Notes under the pieces: model-generated | Database searches by the model: none | Told to the model about the DNA's origin: nothing | The model's input: the letters and a program-made list of their open reading frames with translations, nothing else | Translations under genes and position numbers: made by a program | Source of the DNA: a bacterium | GTDB lineage: Bacteria > Cyanobacteriota > Vampirovibrionia > Gastranaerophilales > Gastranaerophilaceae | Assembly: GCA_017477685.1 (NCBI GenBank) | Contig: JAFUUT010000095.1 | Span: forward strand, 1-20,959 | Direction of reading: 5' to 3' | Length of the DNA: 20,959 nucleotides | In this document: positions 20,881-20,959 of the stretch, in pieces | Layout: each line of letters begins with the position of its first letter | Position numbering within the stretch: the first letter of the stretch is position 1

Positions 20881-20912
20881 ACGGATAATTTACACATTAT
20901 CCGTTTTTTTTT
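20881..20912. terminator. Bidirectional terminator after pgi
   Basis: ACGGATAAT (20881-20889) and ATTATCCGT (20896-20904) form a perfect 9-bp stem with a 6-base loop, followed by a T9 run on the plus strand and CCGTTTTTC on the minus strand. Confidence 0.92.
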
Positions 20913-20959
20913 ATCTTAACTTTTTACCCAGTGATAATCCCGCAGGCAGAGGAAGAACA
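20911..20959 (-). CDS. Possible C-terminal end of a leftward gene (partial)
   Basis: On the minus strand a frame open from the window edge ends with TAA at 20913-20911, right at the terminator, giving ...LPAGLSLGKKLR. Other frames are also open over such a short stretch, so this is suggested mainly by the bidirectional terminator. Confidence 0.3.
   Translation of the reverse strand, partial: VLPLPAGLSLGKKLR

Noticed and set aside
20861..20959. Rightward frame open from copy 4 of the repeat to the window end
   Set aside because: It reads through a strong bidirectional terminator and is short; possible but unsupported.

Overview
The window is 21 kb of low-GC bacterial chromosome, roughly one third G+C by eye. 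It is dense in short single genes and two-gene units on both strands. The best guess for the organism is a gut-type member of the Vampirovibrionia/Melainabacteria (Gastranaerophilales), a non-photosynthetic sister group of Cyanobacteria. This is inference: it rests on the low GC, the KKAFTLTELL-type prepilin, the mix of secreted and low-complexity orphan proteins, and the type A RNase P RNA. No single marker proves it. There are no tRNA genes, CRISPR arrays, transposases or phage genes.

Layout. Bases 1-4419 hold the tail of an unidentified gene, then leftward genes: a surface protein with an internal lipobox, recA, a MerR-like coiled-coil protein, and a two-gene unit of unknown function. Bases 4487-9046 hold an XRE regulator behind a cluster of TTAACA sites, threonine synthase (thrC), two orphan leftward genes (an EF-hand protein with an aromatic/Asn-rich N-terminus and a secreted protein), an orphan amino-acid-binding lipoprotein, and thymidylate kinase (tmk). 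Bases 9115-9490 hold a short transcription unit of unknown role: an operator-like promoter, a 59-codon ORF rich in stem-loops, and a terminator. Then come miaB, a small XRE regulator divergent from a 60-aa protein, the RNase P RNA gene (rnpB), and a type IV pilin-like gene whose stop codon abuts rnpB.

Bases 13032-20959 hold a Gln-rich orphan protein, a DUF2971 protein, a GAF-GGDEF-degenerate HD-GYP protein in an operon with thiL, a PanE-family reductase, a stand-alone HD-domain protein, a 400-base leader with its own promoter and terminator, and glucose-6-phosphate isomerase (pgi).

Main signals beyond the genes. (1) A promoter/operator module of about 45 bp occurs twice, 10 kb apart. It carries a CAATTT-N10-AAATTG dyad over the -35 box and drives two short structured transcripts. 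(2) GGGGTAAAT occurs four times, three of them at the stop codon of a gene. (3) At least six genes lack a Shine-Dalgarno and have a -10 box 6-8 bp before ATG, which points to leaderless mRNAs mixed with normal SD genes. (4) Two HD-family proteins show opposite losses: one keeps GYP but lost the metal-binding His of HD, the other keeps HD but lacks GYP. (5) Both small XRE regulators sit next to clustered or dyad sites that look like their own operators.
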